From Bernardetiaceae bacterium (GTDB lineage Bacteria > Bacteroidota > Bacteroidia > Cytophagales > Thermoflexibacteraceae): a stretch of 64,000 nt of DNA. Location of the stretch: positions 124,001-188,000 of the forward strand of contig JANWVT010000003.1 in the NCBI GenBank assembly GCA_025056255.1, read 5' to 3'. Below, piece by piece: positions 48,501 to 57,076 of this stretch. The notes beneath the pieces were generated by a model that saw only the letters and a list, made by a program, of their open reading frames with translations, searched no databases and was not told the DNA's origin. The position numbers and the translations under genes were made by a program. Each line of letters opens with the position of its first letter. Within the stretch, counting starts at the first letter, position 1.

Positions 48501-51500
48501 AAGGCAATTCCCTGCGTTCCTTCTCTATTCTCAATGCCTGCAATAATTTTTACTAGCGGAGAGGCATCTATGCGCGCAATGTGCAATTCTATGCGGTTGA
48601 AAGTTTCGTACAGGATAATCTGCCCGCTTACGCGCTTGCTGATGTCGGCGTTTGATGCCATGTCTAAAAACTCTACTATAAAGCGGCGTTGTGGAGCTGT
48701 TCCAACAGTTTGATAGCGGATTTTACTGCCTGTTACAAAGCGCATGTCGTTCCATGCCAAAGCAATAAAATCGTTGATAGTGAGCGTATTCGGAATGGCA
48801 CGCTGTAAAAAGTTAACATAGTCGAGTTCTATATTGCGGAAGGTGATGAACCCCTCTGCACCGACAAAAACATTTTCAAACAAACACCCATAAAATTCAA
48901 ACGGGAAACCAATGGGAATAGCTCCTGAGTAGCCGTCGTCGGTTAGGGTAAGTTCTGTAGCACTGCTCATGTTCTCAGGCTGAAAAGCAATGCTGCTGAG
49001 CGCGTAGCCGTCGTTGGGAAGACCACTTACCTGAATCAGTTTGGGAACAGTGCAAACAGAAAGTGCAGGCGAAGCATTGATAGTTGGCACAGGTACAGAA
49101 GGAACTTCTACGGTTGCAGCCTGAGTGTTATTAGTGAATATCAAGTCGGCAGCCCATTGCACTTGTGCTTCTATCTGGTATTGAGCAGAGGATGGTGGCA
49201 AAAAAATATGACTAAACACATAATTAGTAGTCTGCAAACTACCTAAGTCTGCTGATAGTGTCAGATTTTCGTGTATCCAAGCACCACCGTTGATGCGGTA
49301 AGCAACCGGAATAACTGTGCCAGCCGGAATAGTATTCAATCCTTTGTTTTGCAGCGTGAGGCGTATTTGCAAGGGCTGCAAAGGTGCAAAGCATCCTCCT
49401 GCTGGAATTTGGTGCATAACTTGGGTGAGTGCTATGTCTTGTGCCGCACCAGTGCCAGTAGGTGTGCCAAATCCTGCATAAGCAAAAATACCGGAGGCAT
49501 TCAGGGTATTGTTTCGCGTCCTCACCGAAAGCCAATGCCTAATACCATTTTCAAGCCCTGTAACTGTGTAAGTAGTAGTGGTATGCGGAACGGTAGCAAT
49601 ATGTTCCCATGCTCCTCTTTGCAGATTTAGCCACAAAATTTCATAGGCATCGGCTCCGGCTGCCGCTGTCCAAGAGAATGTCAGGCTATTGTTGCCGGGC
49701 ACATAGGGCGTGATGTTAGGATTAGGAGTAATATTAGGAATCCCCAAAAACAACAGAGGTGGCGATGTGTGAGAGTGTACCGCACCACTTGCACCTGTTG
49801 CCGAAATGCGGATGCGGGCATTGTTGGTAACAATTGCCGGCGGGGTCCATGCAAATTTGCCTTGTGAAGCAGGAACTGAGCCCAGCGTTTGCCAAGTGGC
49901 ACCATCGAAAAATTCAATTGTTACATTGCCGGGAATGTCGCGGCAGTCCCAGTGCACAGGCGACATATCTCGCTCATGGGTAGTAGGATTGCGCAAGACA
50001 AGAAACTCGCCTTCTTGTTGCCATGTAAGGGCAAAGGCTTGAGTATTGCCTATGGCAATGGAAGCTCCTGTTACGCTAATTTCCCATGTTCCCTCTTCTG
50101 GCAAATTAATGACTATCTGTTCGTTGTTATTCAGGTTGTCTGTTCCCTCAGTAGCTACACTGGCAGGTGAGGCAGGGTTTAGCACCAGTGGCAGCCTAAT
50201 AGTTCCCGAAGGCGATTTTGCTTGTAAGTTCAGATTATTCACCAAAGCAGGCAAAGCATTGGGCAAGGCAGCAGGGTCGTTCCACGACAACATAATTTTC
50301 AACTGTTTGCTGCCTGTTGGCACATAAACATAATGCTTGAAAGTTTGCCCTTGTGCCACTTCATTCAGCACAAACCGATTCTCTGTAATAGCAGCAGCGG
50401 CGTTAAGTGCATGTACCTTTCCAAATCCGAAGATGTAATCCGGTCCGGGATTGCCCAAATCGGTGGCGCCATTTAGCAAAACAGCGCGAATAAGGGCAGC
50501 AGGAGGTGTTTGCCCGCTGTTTAACTCTCTGTAGTGCTGATAAAGCAAAGCTGCCACACCCGAAACGTGAGGGGCAGCCATAGAAGTGCCGCTCCAGCCG
50601 CTGCTGGCATAGAAATGGTCGGGTGTGGTAGAAAAAATATTAACCCCTGGGGCAGCTATGTGCGGTTGCAAACGTCCGTCGCGTGCCGGTCCGGCAGCAC
50701 TTTGCATATGACCCAACCACATCCGCTGATTGTTGGCATCTAAACTTGCCACACTGATGATGTTCTTAGCCCCATGAACAGTATTGCGATATCCTCCACA
50801 ACTTCCCCCACTGTTGCCTGTTGCAAACACATGCAGCAACTCGGGAAATGCATTGGCTACCAAATCTTGCGAGCGATTTGTAGAGGAATAATTGATTCCT
50901 CCTGCAGAGCAAGTATGTGACGGACCATAAGAATTTTGTGTAATGACAATTTGCCGCTGCTCAACGGCTTTGAGCATTTTGTAAGGAATATAGCTTTCTG
51001 CTGAACTAGTAGAAACAATGTTATAATTGAACAGTTGTGCTTCCGGAGCAATGCCACGTCCGTAGATAAAGCGCAGCCCCGCACCTGCCAAAGTGCCCGA
51101 AACATGGGTAGCATGCTCACGCCAGCTAAACGATTCGCCCATCAGTGGCTCTTCCTGAGACGTGCGATTGACAAAATCTACGTGCGGACCAATCAATCCG
51201 CTGCCATCCCATACGCCAATGCGCACTCCCTTGCCGGTCAGTTGTGGCAATTGAAACTGCAGTGCACCTGTCCGTGTTTCAGTAACTCCAAACTGATTGT
51301 GTAACTGTTCCTTTACCACATAATCGGCACTCACAATCCATGGCTCCTCCATCAAACGCCGAAGATGTTTTTGATGAAGGCTAACTCGGGCTACATCAAA
51401 TGCAGGATAAAAAGCCAATAGCTTCACACCTGTCGGTAACAGCCTCTTCACCTCTACCTCATTCATTTGGGGAAGAGTGATTAAATCAACCTGTAGCTCT

Positions 51501-51913
51501 CCATTGTTTTGTTGTACTTCGGCAGGAATTTCTTCGTCCCAGTCAAAAGTAGCTTTCGCGCGCTCATCCCAATCGGAAAGAGCCTCTACAAATGGCAAGG
51601 CTTGCACTCGGCTAACCGCCGATACAGGTAGCTGCAACAAATAGCGCCCATTGCCCAAATAGGCTATTATTTTGCATTCATAGCTGTCTAAAATGCTTTT
51701 CTGCTTGGCAGAAAGAACCTGCTGAAAGTGTGCTGCCAGTACAAGATTGTTCCGATACTGCCTTCTTTTAATGTAGGCGCTGCCTTCCTTGCTTTGCCAA
51801 AACTGCAACGATGCGGGTAACTGCCTGTGTATTTCCGAAGAATGTGTTTGAGCCAAAACAGAAAACGCCCACACGCATATCACCCAAAGAACGATAGTAG
51901 CTTTTCTATTCAT
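45521..51913 (-). CDS. Giant T9SS-secreted subtilisin-like serine protease (S8), 2130 aa
   Basis: Signal peptide MNRKATIVLWVICVWAFSVLA. A propeptide-like region leads to an S8 domain with an intact triad: Asp in RIGVWDGSG (~234), His in HATHVSGTLAG (~268), Ser in SGTSMAAPHVSG (~440), and oxyanion Asn in FATGNSGG. Downstream are a pre-peptidase/jelly-roll-like segment, a fibronectin III domain (NSLTFSWTAAAGADAYEILWL), a CARDB-like part, then alternating cadherin-like (IAPIADVTTPEDVAVSVPV; IADVETLEDTPVLVPV) and tandem Ig-like repeats containing ILSLPQFGQLFFRQI and ASDGTDF/ASDGADW. It ends with a T9SS sorting domain (LKLFPNPAHDYVFIQW ... SGYYTLQTFY). Same strand as the 3747-aa gene, 70 bp upstream of it. 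Likely an extracellular protease; substrate unknown. Confidence 0.92.
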   Translation of the reverse strand: MNRKATIVLWVICVWAFSVLAQTHSSEIHRQLPASLQFWQSKEGSAYIKRRQYRNNLVLAAHFQQVLSAKQKSILDSYECKIIAYLGNGRYLLQLPVSAVSRVQALPFVEALSDWDERAKATFDWDEEIPAEVQQNNGELQVDLITLPQMNEVEVKRLLPTGVKLLAFYPAFDVARVSLHQKHLRRLMEEPWIVSADYVVKEQLHNQFGVTETRTGALQFQLPQLTGKGVRIGVWDGSGLIGPHVDFVNRTSQEEPLMGESFSWREHATHVSGTLAGAGLRFIYGRGIAPEAQLFNYNIVSTSSAESYIPYKMLKAVEQRQIVITQNSYGPSHTCSAGGINYSSTNRSQDLVANAFPELLHVFATGNSGGSCGGYRNTVHGAKNIISVASLDANNQRMWLGHMQSAAGPARDGRLQPHIAAPGVNIFSTTPDHFYASSGWSGTSMAAPHVSGVAALLYQHYRELNSGQTPPAALIRAVLLNGATDLGNPGPDYIFGFGKVHALNAAAAITENRFVLNEVAQGQTFKHYVYVPTGSKQLKIMLSWNDPAALPNALPALVNNLNLQAKSPSGTIRLPLVLNPASPASVATEGTDNLNNNEQIVINLPEEGTWEISVTGASIAIGNTQAFALTWQQEGEFLVLRNPTTHERDMSPVHWDCRDIPGNVTIEFFDGATWQTLGSVPASQGKFAWTPPAIVTNNARIRISATGASGAVHSHTSPPLLFLGIPNITPNPNITPYVPGNNSLTFSWTAAAGADAYEILWLNLQRGAWEHIATVPHTTTTYTVTGLENGIRHWLSVRTRNNTLNASGIFAYAGFGTPTGTGAAQDIALTQVMHQIPAGGCFAPLQPLQIRLTLQNKGLNTIPAGTVIPVAYRINGGAWIHENLTLSADLGSLQTTNYVFSHIFLPPSSAQYQIEAQVQWAADLIFTNNTQAATVEVPSVPVPTINASPALSVCTVPKLIQVSGLPNDGYALSSIAFQPENMSSATELTLTDDGYSGAIPIGFPFEFYGCLFENVFVGAEGFITFRNIELDYVNFLQRAIPNTLTINDFIALAWNDMRFVTGSKIRYQTVGTAPQRRFIVEFLDMASNADISKRVSGQIILYETFNRIELHIARIDASPLVKIIAGIENREGTQGIALPGMNNQSLSSDIVAQAWAFTPIYNGFEWLDNSSTTTTRLFTTPGTYRFRYQRNGCTIEQDIEICNNPPAIAPIADVTTPEDVAVSVPVHITYGVLPETLLTITVSSNNAALIPNSNLVWMGTGAARQLHITPLPNQHGTAQITITATDGTITATRIFQVTVTPVNDLPTVSHFSVDVWENTLRYFTALQFSSHYADVENSPLASIKIMSLPANGQLWFNGAPVTLHMVIPAAQIHLLAYQPNLDFLGTDSFQWSASDGTDFAATPAMVNLRVVKRPEPILPIPTIDPIADVETLEDTPVLVPVRIHYGELSDELLSIHVFADDYALLPPHAFRWIGSNANRRLMISPAPNRFGKTSVTIIVSNGRRGAVQKFNIKILPVNDAPSVVDAHIRVKSGSRFVFSIAFFDALYSDIENDSLSMLRIVQLPANGRLMLNERPLTDVPVALYRQAIANLAYQPAEGFTGKDSFVWQASDGADWSAPATVRIQVWNTPPQVKAWSKRMHWRQTLHLTYSDWLAVFSDADGDLPVAIRLIGDVQPNQWVRNSRPINSGMLLPLDSTTVIRFQPTRETGTKRYSWNAYDGTEWAEEWAAFTVDVWNTPPTVQDFSRAGTGNIVFDSRHFIASYYDADNDSIEQVRILSLPQFGQLFFRQIPLEEPTYLTVAQLNELSYKPHNPAQPQADSFRWAASDGVDYSLPATVRLTVSPLILPQVHSFSKETFENQSLAFSADDFIRHYDYGNQLPDFVQIVSLPSHGTLHIGNEKVVAGKRYALREMAQMVYQPFAEFVGTDGLLFTAGTGNVVAVATAAVSLQVHLQPISAPRNLQIIGTNVSWQRPEQGNINRYEVQIQLIGSENIVVHTFVTSEWFVLPQELATAAIRLRVRAWGFHNNAGPFTEWLSRPVEIVAAAPDTNYLSTRLKLFPNPAHDYVFIQWERMQGAVLQLTDVTGRTIAQWSLATDAGVEPFDLKGLASGYYTLQTFYKGQQYVLRFLIVR

Positions 51914-51979
51914 AAAAACTCATTTGCCACAGAAAACTTAATGCTACTTGTAAAAGACAATACCCGACTTTCAGCAGAC

Positions 51980-52987
51980 TTAAAACAGGTGTTTCATCCA
52001 TATTTTCCACCGCTGAGTAGGCGACAGCAGTTGCTTAGATAGCCTAGCATGACTGTAAGCCCGTGCTATGCCCGCTGCTATTCCTTCTTGTGTCAAAATG
52101 GACAGCCAAAACCTGCTAAGCAATTGGTTCATAGACTGTTGTAAGTCGGGACGGTTGATATGATGACGAGTAAACGCTTGCCAAAGTTTCAAAAGCCAGT
52201 CATGAGCAGCAACAATAAATGCACTGTCGGGACTAATTATTTGGTCGCCTATGGCAAGGTGCAAGTCAAGTTCCGATTCAGATGGATGAAGCCCCAAGGT
52301 TTGCAACTGATTGCTCACGATTTGTCGGGTGTAGCGTTTAGCCTGCGAGTTTTTAGAAGAGGTTATACTTTGCTGATGTACGCGGTAATAAACCAGTATT
52401 TCGGGAATCAGTGCGGCTTGGGTTACTTTAATTAGGCGCATCCAAAACTCATAGTCTTCTTGGATGGGGTATTGAGCAGCATCGTATTTTAGCAATGCAT
52501 AGCGGCGCCGCATCATAATGCCCGTGTGCACAAAACAGTTGTGAAAATACATGCGGGCGTAAATCTGTGGCGAGCCGAGTCGCATAACCCATTGTTCACC
52601 GGTAAGCTCGCCCTGAGAGTCTATAATAGCCACCCAACAGCTACAAAACCCTATCTCCGGATGCTTTTCTAAAAAATTGACTTGGGTTGCCAACCTATGA
52701 GGCAAGGAAATATCATCCGCATCCATGCGAGCAATGTACTCACCTTGGCAAAGGTCAATAGCTTTGTTTAACGTAGCTGTTAGCCCTAAATTCTCAGAAT
52801 TATGAATAAGCCTAATGCGCGCGTCGCGGGCGGCATAGCTTTCCAAAATAGCAGCGCTGCTATCTGTAGAAGCGTCATTTATCAGTAGCAGTTCAAAGTT
52901 GGTGAAGGTTTGGTTTAAAATGCTTTCAATAGCAGCTGCTACATATTTTTCGGCATTATAAACAGGAAGAATAACACTGATTTCCAA
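51980..52987 (-). CDS. Glycosyltransferase family 2
   Basis: 335 aa. GT-A fold signature at the N-terminus (ISVILPVYNAEKYVAAAIESILNQTFTNFELLLINDASTDSS) and the metal/nucleotide-binding motif RMDADD near residue 95. The acceptor-side EDYEFWMRL motif (QEDYEF) and the C-terminal helices are those of GT2 enzymes that add sugars to polysaccharide or lipopolysaccharide. No membrane segment. It is the last gene of a minus-strand run (GT4-deacetylase, methyltransferase, GT2), with 6 nt between it and the methyltransferase gene, so one operon is likely. The sugar and acceptor are unknown. Confidence 0.93.
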   Translation of the reverse strand: MEISVILPVYNAEKYVAAAIESILNQTFTNFELLLINDASTDSSAAILESYAARDARIRLIHNSENLGLTATLNKAIDLCQGEYIARMDADDISLPHRLATQVNFLEKHPEIGFCSCWVAIIDSQGELTGEQWVMRLGSPQIYARMYFHNCFVHTGIMMRRRYALLKYDAAQYPIQEDYEFWMRLIKVTQAALIPEILVYYRVHQQSITSSKNSQAKRYTRQIVSNQLQTLGLHPSESELDLHLAIGDQIISPDSAFIVAAHDWLLKLWQAFTRHHINRPDLQQSMNQLLSRFWLSILTQEGIAAGIARAYSHARLSKQLLSPTQRWKIWMKHLF

Positions 52988-52993
52988 TAGGCT

Positions 52994-53863
52994 CTATCGT
53001 TTACTGACAATAGCTGCAATGTGTTTAGATTGTGTTTTGCCCATGTTGCGGGCTATTTTTTTCAAAAATAGTGCAAATGGTTTGTTGGCAAGCACCTTTT
53101 TTGCCCAAGTAGTATGTCGAAACGCTTTCAAAAGGCTTTCAAAACGATACCAAAGACGGTCGTAAAGCAATTCGATGCGTTCAATTTGCCAAGGTGCTTG
53201 GCGCAAAGTTGGCTCTATTTTGGGGTGCAAGCGAGGATGCAGATAGTCTGTAAATACAGCATAGGCATGCGGCTTCATTACTCGGTAAATTTCTTTTACT
53301 GCTTTCCGCTGTAAATGGTCGGACAGGTGCCATCCATGTAAGCCATCGGAGGCAACCACAATATCAAAACAGTGGTCTTTAAAAGGCAGGTCGGTTGCGC
53401 TACCTACAACAAACAAATAAGGATTATGCTGGTCTGGTAAGGATTGTAAGCAACGCTGCCGAGCTTTTTTAATAGCAGTAAGCGAAATATCCATGCCTAC
53501 TAACAACTCTGCATAAGGATGTAAACGAGCAGTGATATGTCCTAAACTACAACCTATGTCTAAAATAATGGCTTTACGTCCTAAAAGGCTACTCATTCGA
53601 GCAACTTGATCTACTACATAATCGTGGCGAAGCAGTTCAGCAGCACGTTCGCTGTAGTCCCAAGGTTCTGCGGTGTTTTGGTAAAAATTTTCAAAAAAAA
53701 TAGTAGCCTCTTGCTGATTTAGCAACTCCTGAGGCAGCATTACCGGTACGTTGTCAACAAGTGGATAGCTACAATGGGTAGTAACTACTTCTTTGTCGGT
53801 AAGTTGAAAAACTTTTTCACCCGTTTGGGGGCAAATGAGCAATTGGGTAAACGAATGAGTCAT
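52994..53863 (-). CDS. Class I SAM-dependent methyltransferase with Trm112-like N-terminus
   Basis: 289 aa. The N-terminus (LLICPQTGEKVFQL ... HCSYPLVDNVPVML) resembles the Trm112/zinc-ribbon-like leader often fused to methyltransferases in glycan clusters, though with a reduced cysteine set. The Rossmann domain shows the SAM loop ILDIGCSLGHITARL, then LLVGMDISLTAIKKAR, a DLPFKDHCFDIVVASDGLHGW stretch and EIYRVMKPHAYAVFTDYL. The methyl acceptor may be a sugar or lipid-linked glycan given its neighbours, but that is inference. Gaps of 6 nt to the GT2 gene and 15 nt to the GT4-deacetylase gene support co-transcription. Confidence 0.85.
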   Translation of the reverse strand: MTHSFTQLLICPQTGEKVFQLTDKEVVTTHCSYPLVDNVPVMLPQELLNQQEATIFFENFYQNTAEPWDYSERAAELLRHDYVVDQVARMSSLLGRKAIILDIGCSLGHITARLHPYAELLVGMDISLTAIKKARQRCLQSLPDQHNPYLFVVGSATDLPFKDHCFDIVVASDGLHGWHLSDHLQRKAVKEIYRVMKPHAYAVFTDYLHPRLHPKIEPTLRQAPWQIERIELLYDRLWYRFESLLKAFRHTTWAKKVLANKPFALFLKKIARNMGKTQSKHIAAIVSKR

Positions 53864-53878
53864 ATATGCTTAGAAAAT

Positions 53879-55726
53879 TTATATTTTACGTTTCCATCGA
53901 TAATATTTCCGATACCACGACGAAGTTTTCTTCAACATTTGCAACCAGCTATCGTGTGGGAAAATACTCGTACGGAAAATTTCAAAGCGGTCTTGTTCAA
54001 TGTGCAGCCCTCCTCTGTCGGTGGCTACTGCCATGGCAAATCCTGCTTTTTGGGCAAGTGTTTTCACTTGTTGGTTATAAAACCCAAACGGATAAGCAAA
54101 CACCTCTACGGTATTGCCTGTTTCGTGTTCAAGCGCATTTTTGCTATTAAAAATTTCTTGCCAAGCCTCTTGCTCGCAAAGTTGCGTCAGGTCGGGGTGG
54201 GTCATGGTATGGGCACCCACTTCCCAACCGGCTTGTACAAAAGCTGCCCTTTGTTGCTCGTTCATGAGTTCATCGCGGTGGTCGCCCTTGTCTGCATCCC
54301 AATAGTTGTACCTGATGCGTGTATCGCCTAACATAAAAATCACCCCTTTGTAACCATACTGATTCATTAGAGGCAATAAGTTGTAATAATTATCCTGATA
54401 ACCATCGTCAAAGGTAAGAATAATAGGGCGCTTAGGAGCTGTTTGATTAGATTTCTCGCCACGTGTGTAAGCAAGGTATTCTTTGAAAGTGATAGGCTGT
54501 AAGCCACGCCACTTGATAATTTGTAAATGTTTGCGAAAGGTTTCTTTGGTAACAAAAATTTTATGCAAACTTTCAATAGGCTTGTCCGGAATTTTATGAT
54601 ACATCAAAATAGGAATAGGCTTACGCCAAATTCGGCAAGCAATGGCTTTTTCATATACACCATGAATAGCCCGATAAACTTTTTCTACATTGTAAAAGTC
54701 TTGTACGTAGTGCTGCATCTGAGCAGAGGGACAGTAGTAGGCATTCTCAAGAAAGCAATCTAAATCGCGATAAAACTGTTGCCAATCAAAGCCGGGAAAG
54801 TTTTTTGTGGGCAGTATATCGCCATAGTTAGATGCAATAGCTGCTTGCAAATTGGCTTCTGTAATCAAGCCATGATAGCAGGCTTCACCAATGGCAAATA
54901 GTGGTTTGCGCAATGCCAGTGCCCCCAGCCCTACCCTGCCTGCTCCAATAATAGCATAAGCGCCAAGCATGCGTTTGGGCACATCATTTACAAAACCAGT
55001 AACTACAATGCGTTGATTGTACTGCTGATTAAGGTTGTTAATAGCTTGCCGATAATGCTGTGGAAGTTCGTTGTAGCCCCCACCAATCAGAAACAGCCGA
55101 ATGTCAGCATATTTTTTCAGCAATTCTGGAAAAACGCGCGTGGCAATTTGTGCAGCAATCTCACCCTTTCTGCCATTAAGTCTGCCAATCAGTAAAATAT
55201 CTCGAGAAACAGGTGCATGATTTTCTTGCTCAGCTATCAGTTCGGAAATCAAACTAAACTCTGCACCATTGGGAATATTGTGAATCTTTTGAGAGCTCAT
55301 TCCCACTTCTTCAATCAGATGCTTGGTCAGATTAGGACATATAGAAATAACTTGGTCGCCGTAGATATCAAAAATTTTAACGGAGGTGTGCAACTGTTGC
55401 CTGCCGTGAATCGTAGAGACAAGCGGCGTTTTCAGACCCAAAGTAGCAAAGTAACACACCCAACTGGAAGCACGCGAGTGCGCATGTACTACGTGTATGT
55501 CGTTGGCTAAAATAAATTGTCGAATGAACCGAATGTTGTTAAACCTTTGGCGATATGTTCTGTCAGAAATGGGAAGAGGCGTAATTTTGGCTTCTGTTTC
55601 TAAGGTACCGTCATCGGTAATAATGAAAACGCGGTGCCCTTCTCGGATTTGCTTTTTGCTTAGGCTAAGAACGTAATTGGTAGAACCTGACAGAAAGTTC
55701 GTACACATTACATGTAAAATGTTCAT
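53879..55726 (-). CDS. Glycosyltransferase (GT4-like) fused to NodB-type polysaccharide deacetylase
   Basis: 615 aa. The N-terminal ~370 residues form a GT-B glycosyltransferase (LHVMCTNFLSGSTNYVLSLSKKQ; HVVHAHSRASSWVCYFATLG; STIHGRQQLH; NIPNGAEF; ILLIGRLNGRKGEIA). In the nucleotide-sugar motif, AGRVGLGALALRKPLFAIGE, the usual second glutamate of the E-x7-E pattern is not in place (GA at the LEAM position), so activity is uncertain. The C-terminal ~240 residues are a NodB domain with RPIILTFDDGYQDN, the HTMTHPDL metal histidines and FAYPFGFYN, all intact. Both activities in one chain suggest transfer and deacetylation of N-acetylated sugars. The cytosolic or membrane location is unclear: no signal peptide. 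Confidence 0.88.
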   Translation of the reverse strand: MNILHVMCTNFLSGSTNYVLSLSKKQIREGHRVFIITDDGTLETEAKITPLPISDRTYRQRFNNIRFIRQFILANDIHVVHAHSRASSWVCYFATLGLKTPLVSTIHGRQQLHTSVKIFDIYGDQVISICPNLTKHLIEEVGMSSQKIHNIPNGAEFSLISELIAEQENHAPVSRDILLIGRLNGRKGEIAAQIATRVFPELLKKYADIRLFLIGGGYNELPQHYRQAINNLNQQYNQRIVVTGFVNDVPKRMLGAYAIIGAGRVGLGALALRKPLFAIGEACYHGLITEANLQAAIASNYGDILPTKNFPGFDWQQFYRDLDCFLENAYYCPSAQMQHYVQDFYNVEKVYRAIHGVYEKAIACRIWRKPIPILMYHKIPDKPIESLHKIFVTKETFRKHLQIIKWRGLQPITFKEYLAYTRGEKSNQTAPKRPIILTFDDGYQDNYYNLLPLMNQYGYKGVIFMLGDTRIRYNYWDADKGDHRDELMNEQQRAAFVQAGWEVGAHTMTHPDLTQLCEQEAWQEIFNSKNALEHETGNTVEVFAYPFGFYNQQVKTLAQKAGFAMAVATDRGGLHIEQDRFEIFRTSIFPHDSWLQMLKKTSSWYRKYYRWKRKI

Positions 55727-55748
55727 GTGTGTAATGAGTTACAGTTGG

Positions 55749-55756
55749 CAAAATTA
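55749..55756 (-). promoter_or_regulatory. Candidate -7 element TAATTTTG for the glycan operon
   Basis: On the minus strand the bases read TAATTTTG, an exact TAnnTTTG match, 22 nt before the GT4-deacetylase ATG in the divergent 82-bp gap. A -33 box is not clear. Confidence 0.35.
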
Positions 55757-55808
55757 GTTTGTCCCAGTGTAATGGTTTTATTTTGTAACAGCTTCATTGT
55801 TTGGTAAA

Positions 55809-56699
55809 ATGAATCATTTGTCTTCGCGTCCAAAAATCAGCGGTTTTACAATTGTTCGCAATGCTATTAAATACGATTACCCAGTAGTGGAGTCTATCCA
55901 ATCCATATTGCCTGTTTGCGATGAAGTAGTAGTAGCCGTGGGCAAATCCGAAGACGATACGTTAGAACTCATTCGCAACATTCCATCTGATAAGATAAAA
56001 ATCTTAGAGACGGTGTGGGACGAGTCGCTACGCACCGGTGGAAAAGTCTTAGCAGCTGAAACCAACAAAGCCTTCGATGCAGTATCGCCTGATGCCGACT
56101 GGGCATTTTATATTCAGGCAGACGAAGTACTGCATGAAAAATATCATCCCGTCATATTAGAAGCCACTACCCGCTACTTGCACAACGAAGAAGTAGAAGG
56201 GCTATTGTTTCACTACACTCATTTTTACGGCACATATCGCTTTGTAGCAGATTCGCGCAACTGGTACCGTCACGAAATCCGCATTATTCGCAACCAGAAA
56301 GATATACGCTCTTACCGAGATGCACAAGGGTTTCGCCGCCATAACCGCAAATTACGAGTAAAACTCATAGACGCACATATTTATCACTATGGCTGGGTCA
56401 AAAATCCTTATCAACAGCAACAAAAAATGCAAGATTTGCACGTTTATTGGAGCGATGTAGCCATACCGCGCCATGTGCTGGAAGCTAAGGACCTCTACGA
56501 CTACGGCAAAATTGATTCGGTAACTCTTTTTCAAGGAACGCATCCTTTAGTGATGCAAAAACGTATAAACAGTGCCGATTGGGAGGTGAACTTAGACCCT
56601 ACTGTTAAGAACCTGAGCCTAAAAAATCGGATTTTGGCTACAGTAGAACAGCTCACCGGCAAGCGGTTATTTGAATACAAAAATTACGAGTTAATCTGA
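55809..56699 (+). CDS. Glycosyltransferase family 2-like protein
   Basis: 296 aa from the ATG at 55809 (MNHLSSRPKISGFTIVRNAIKYDYPVVESIQSI). A TTG 12 nt upstream is an unlikely start. The GT-A pattern is of the short GT2 class: VVVAVGKSEDDT, WAFYIQADEVLHEKYH as the DxD-like site, and RHEIRIIRNQKDIRSYRDAQGFRR. The last third has YHYGWVKNPYQQQQKM. It may transfer a sugar to a glycan made by the divergent operon, but acceptor and sugar are unknown. The stop and the next start share one base (TGATG), so the following exported protein is translationally coupled. Confidence 0.85.
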   Translation: MNHLSSRPKISGFTIVRNAIKYDYPVVESIQSILPVCDEVVVAVGKSEDDTLELIRNIPSDKIKILETVWDESLRTGGKVLAAETNKAFDAVSPDADWAFYIQADEVLHEKYHPVILEATTRYLHNEEVEGLLFHYTHFYGTYRFVADSRNWYRHEIRIIRNQKDIRSYRDAQGFRRHNRKLRVKLIDAHIYHYGWVKNPYQQQQKMQDLHVYWSDVAIPRHVLEAKDLYDYGKIDSVTLFQGTHPLVMQKRINSADWEVNLDPTVKNLSLKNRILATVEQLTGKRLFEYKNYELI

Positions 56700-57076
56700 T
56701 GAGCAGGTTAAGACTATTCCTAACAGGAACGCTTTTAATAATTGCATCGGCAGCAGTAGCACAACAACCAAAACAACAGCCCCCTGCAGGAGCCGAAGCA
56801 AACGCTGGTAAAGAAAAAACCGTCATTTTTACGCTTCGGGAAGATGGCGACCAACAAATGACTTGTTTCCTCAGCCAAGACGTAGTTTATACTTTTGAGC
56901 TTTCTTTACCAGAGGAAAGCAAAGCACAGCGCATTATTTTAAAGCTGTACGATGCCGACTTAAATGAAATGGCATCTTCTACTACCATTTTAAAAAATGG
57001 CGCTAAGCCATCGCTCAAATATGCTTCTAAAAAATCGGGGCTTTACTTACTAAAAGCCTTTCCTTTTGCCAAATAG
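56699..57076 (+). CDS. Small exported protein of unknown function
   Basis: 125 aa with a signal peptide, LFLTGTLLIIASAAVAQ, and a short proline/alanine linker (QPKQQPPAGAEANAG). The remaining ~85 residues look like a small beta domain (KTVIFTLREDGDQQMTCFLSQDVVYTFELSL ... RIILKLYDADLNEMASST ... SGLYLLKAFPFAK), reminiscent of periplasmic Ig-like or C2-like domains without a clear match. Its ATG overlaps the glycosyltransferase stop by one base, so it is probably made in step with it. Function unknown. Confidence 0.75.
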   Translation: MSRLRLFLTGTLLIIASAAVAQQPKQQPPAGAEANAGKEKTVIFTLREDGDQQMTCFLSQDVVYTFELSLPEESKAQRIILKLYDADLNEMASSTTILKNGAKPSLKYASKKSGLYLLKAFPFAK

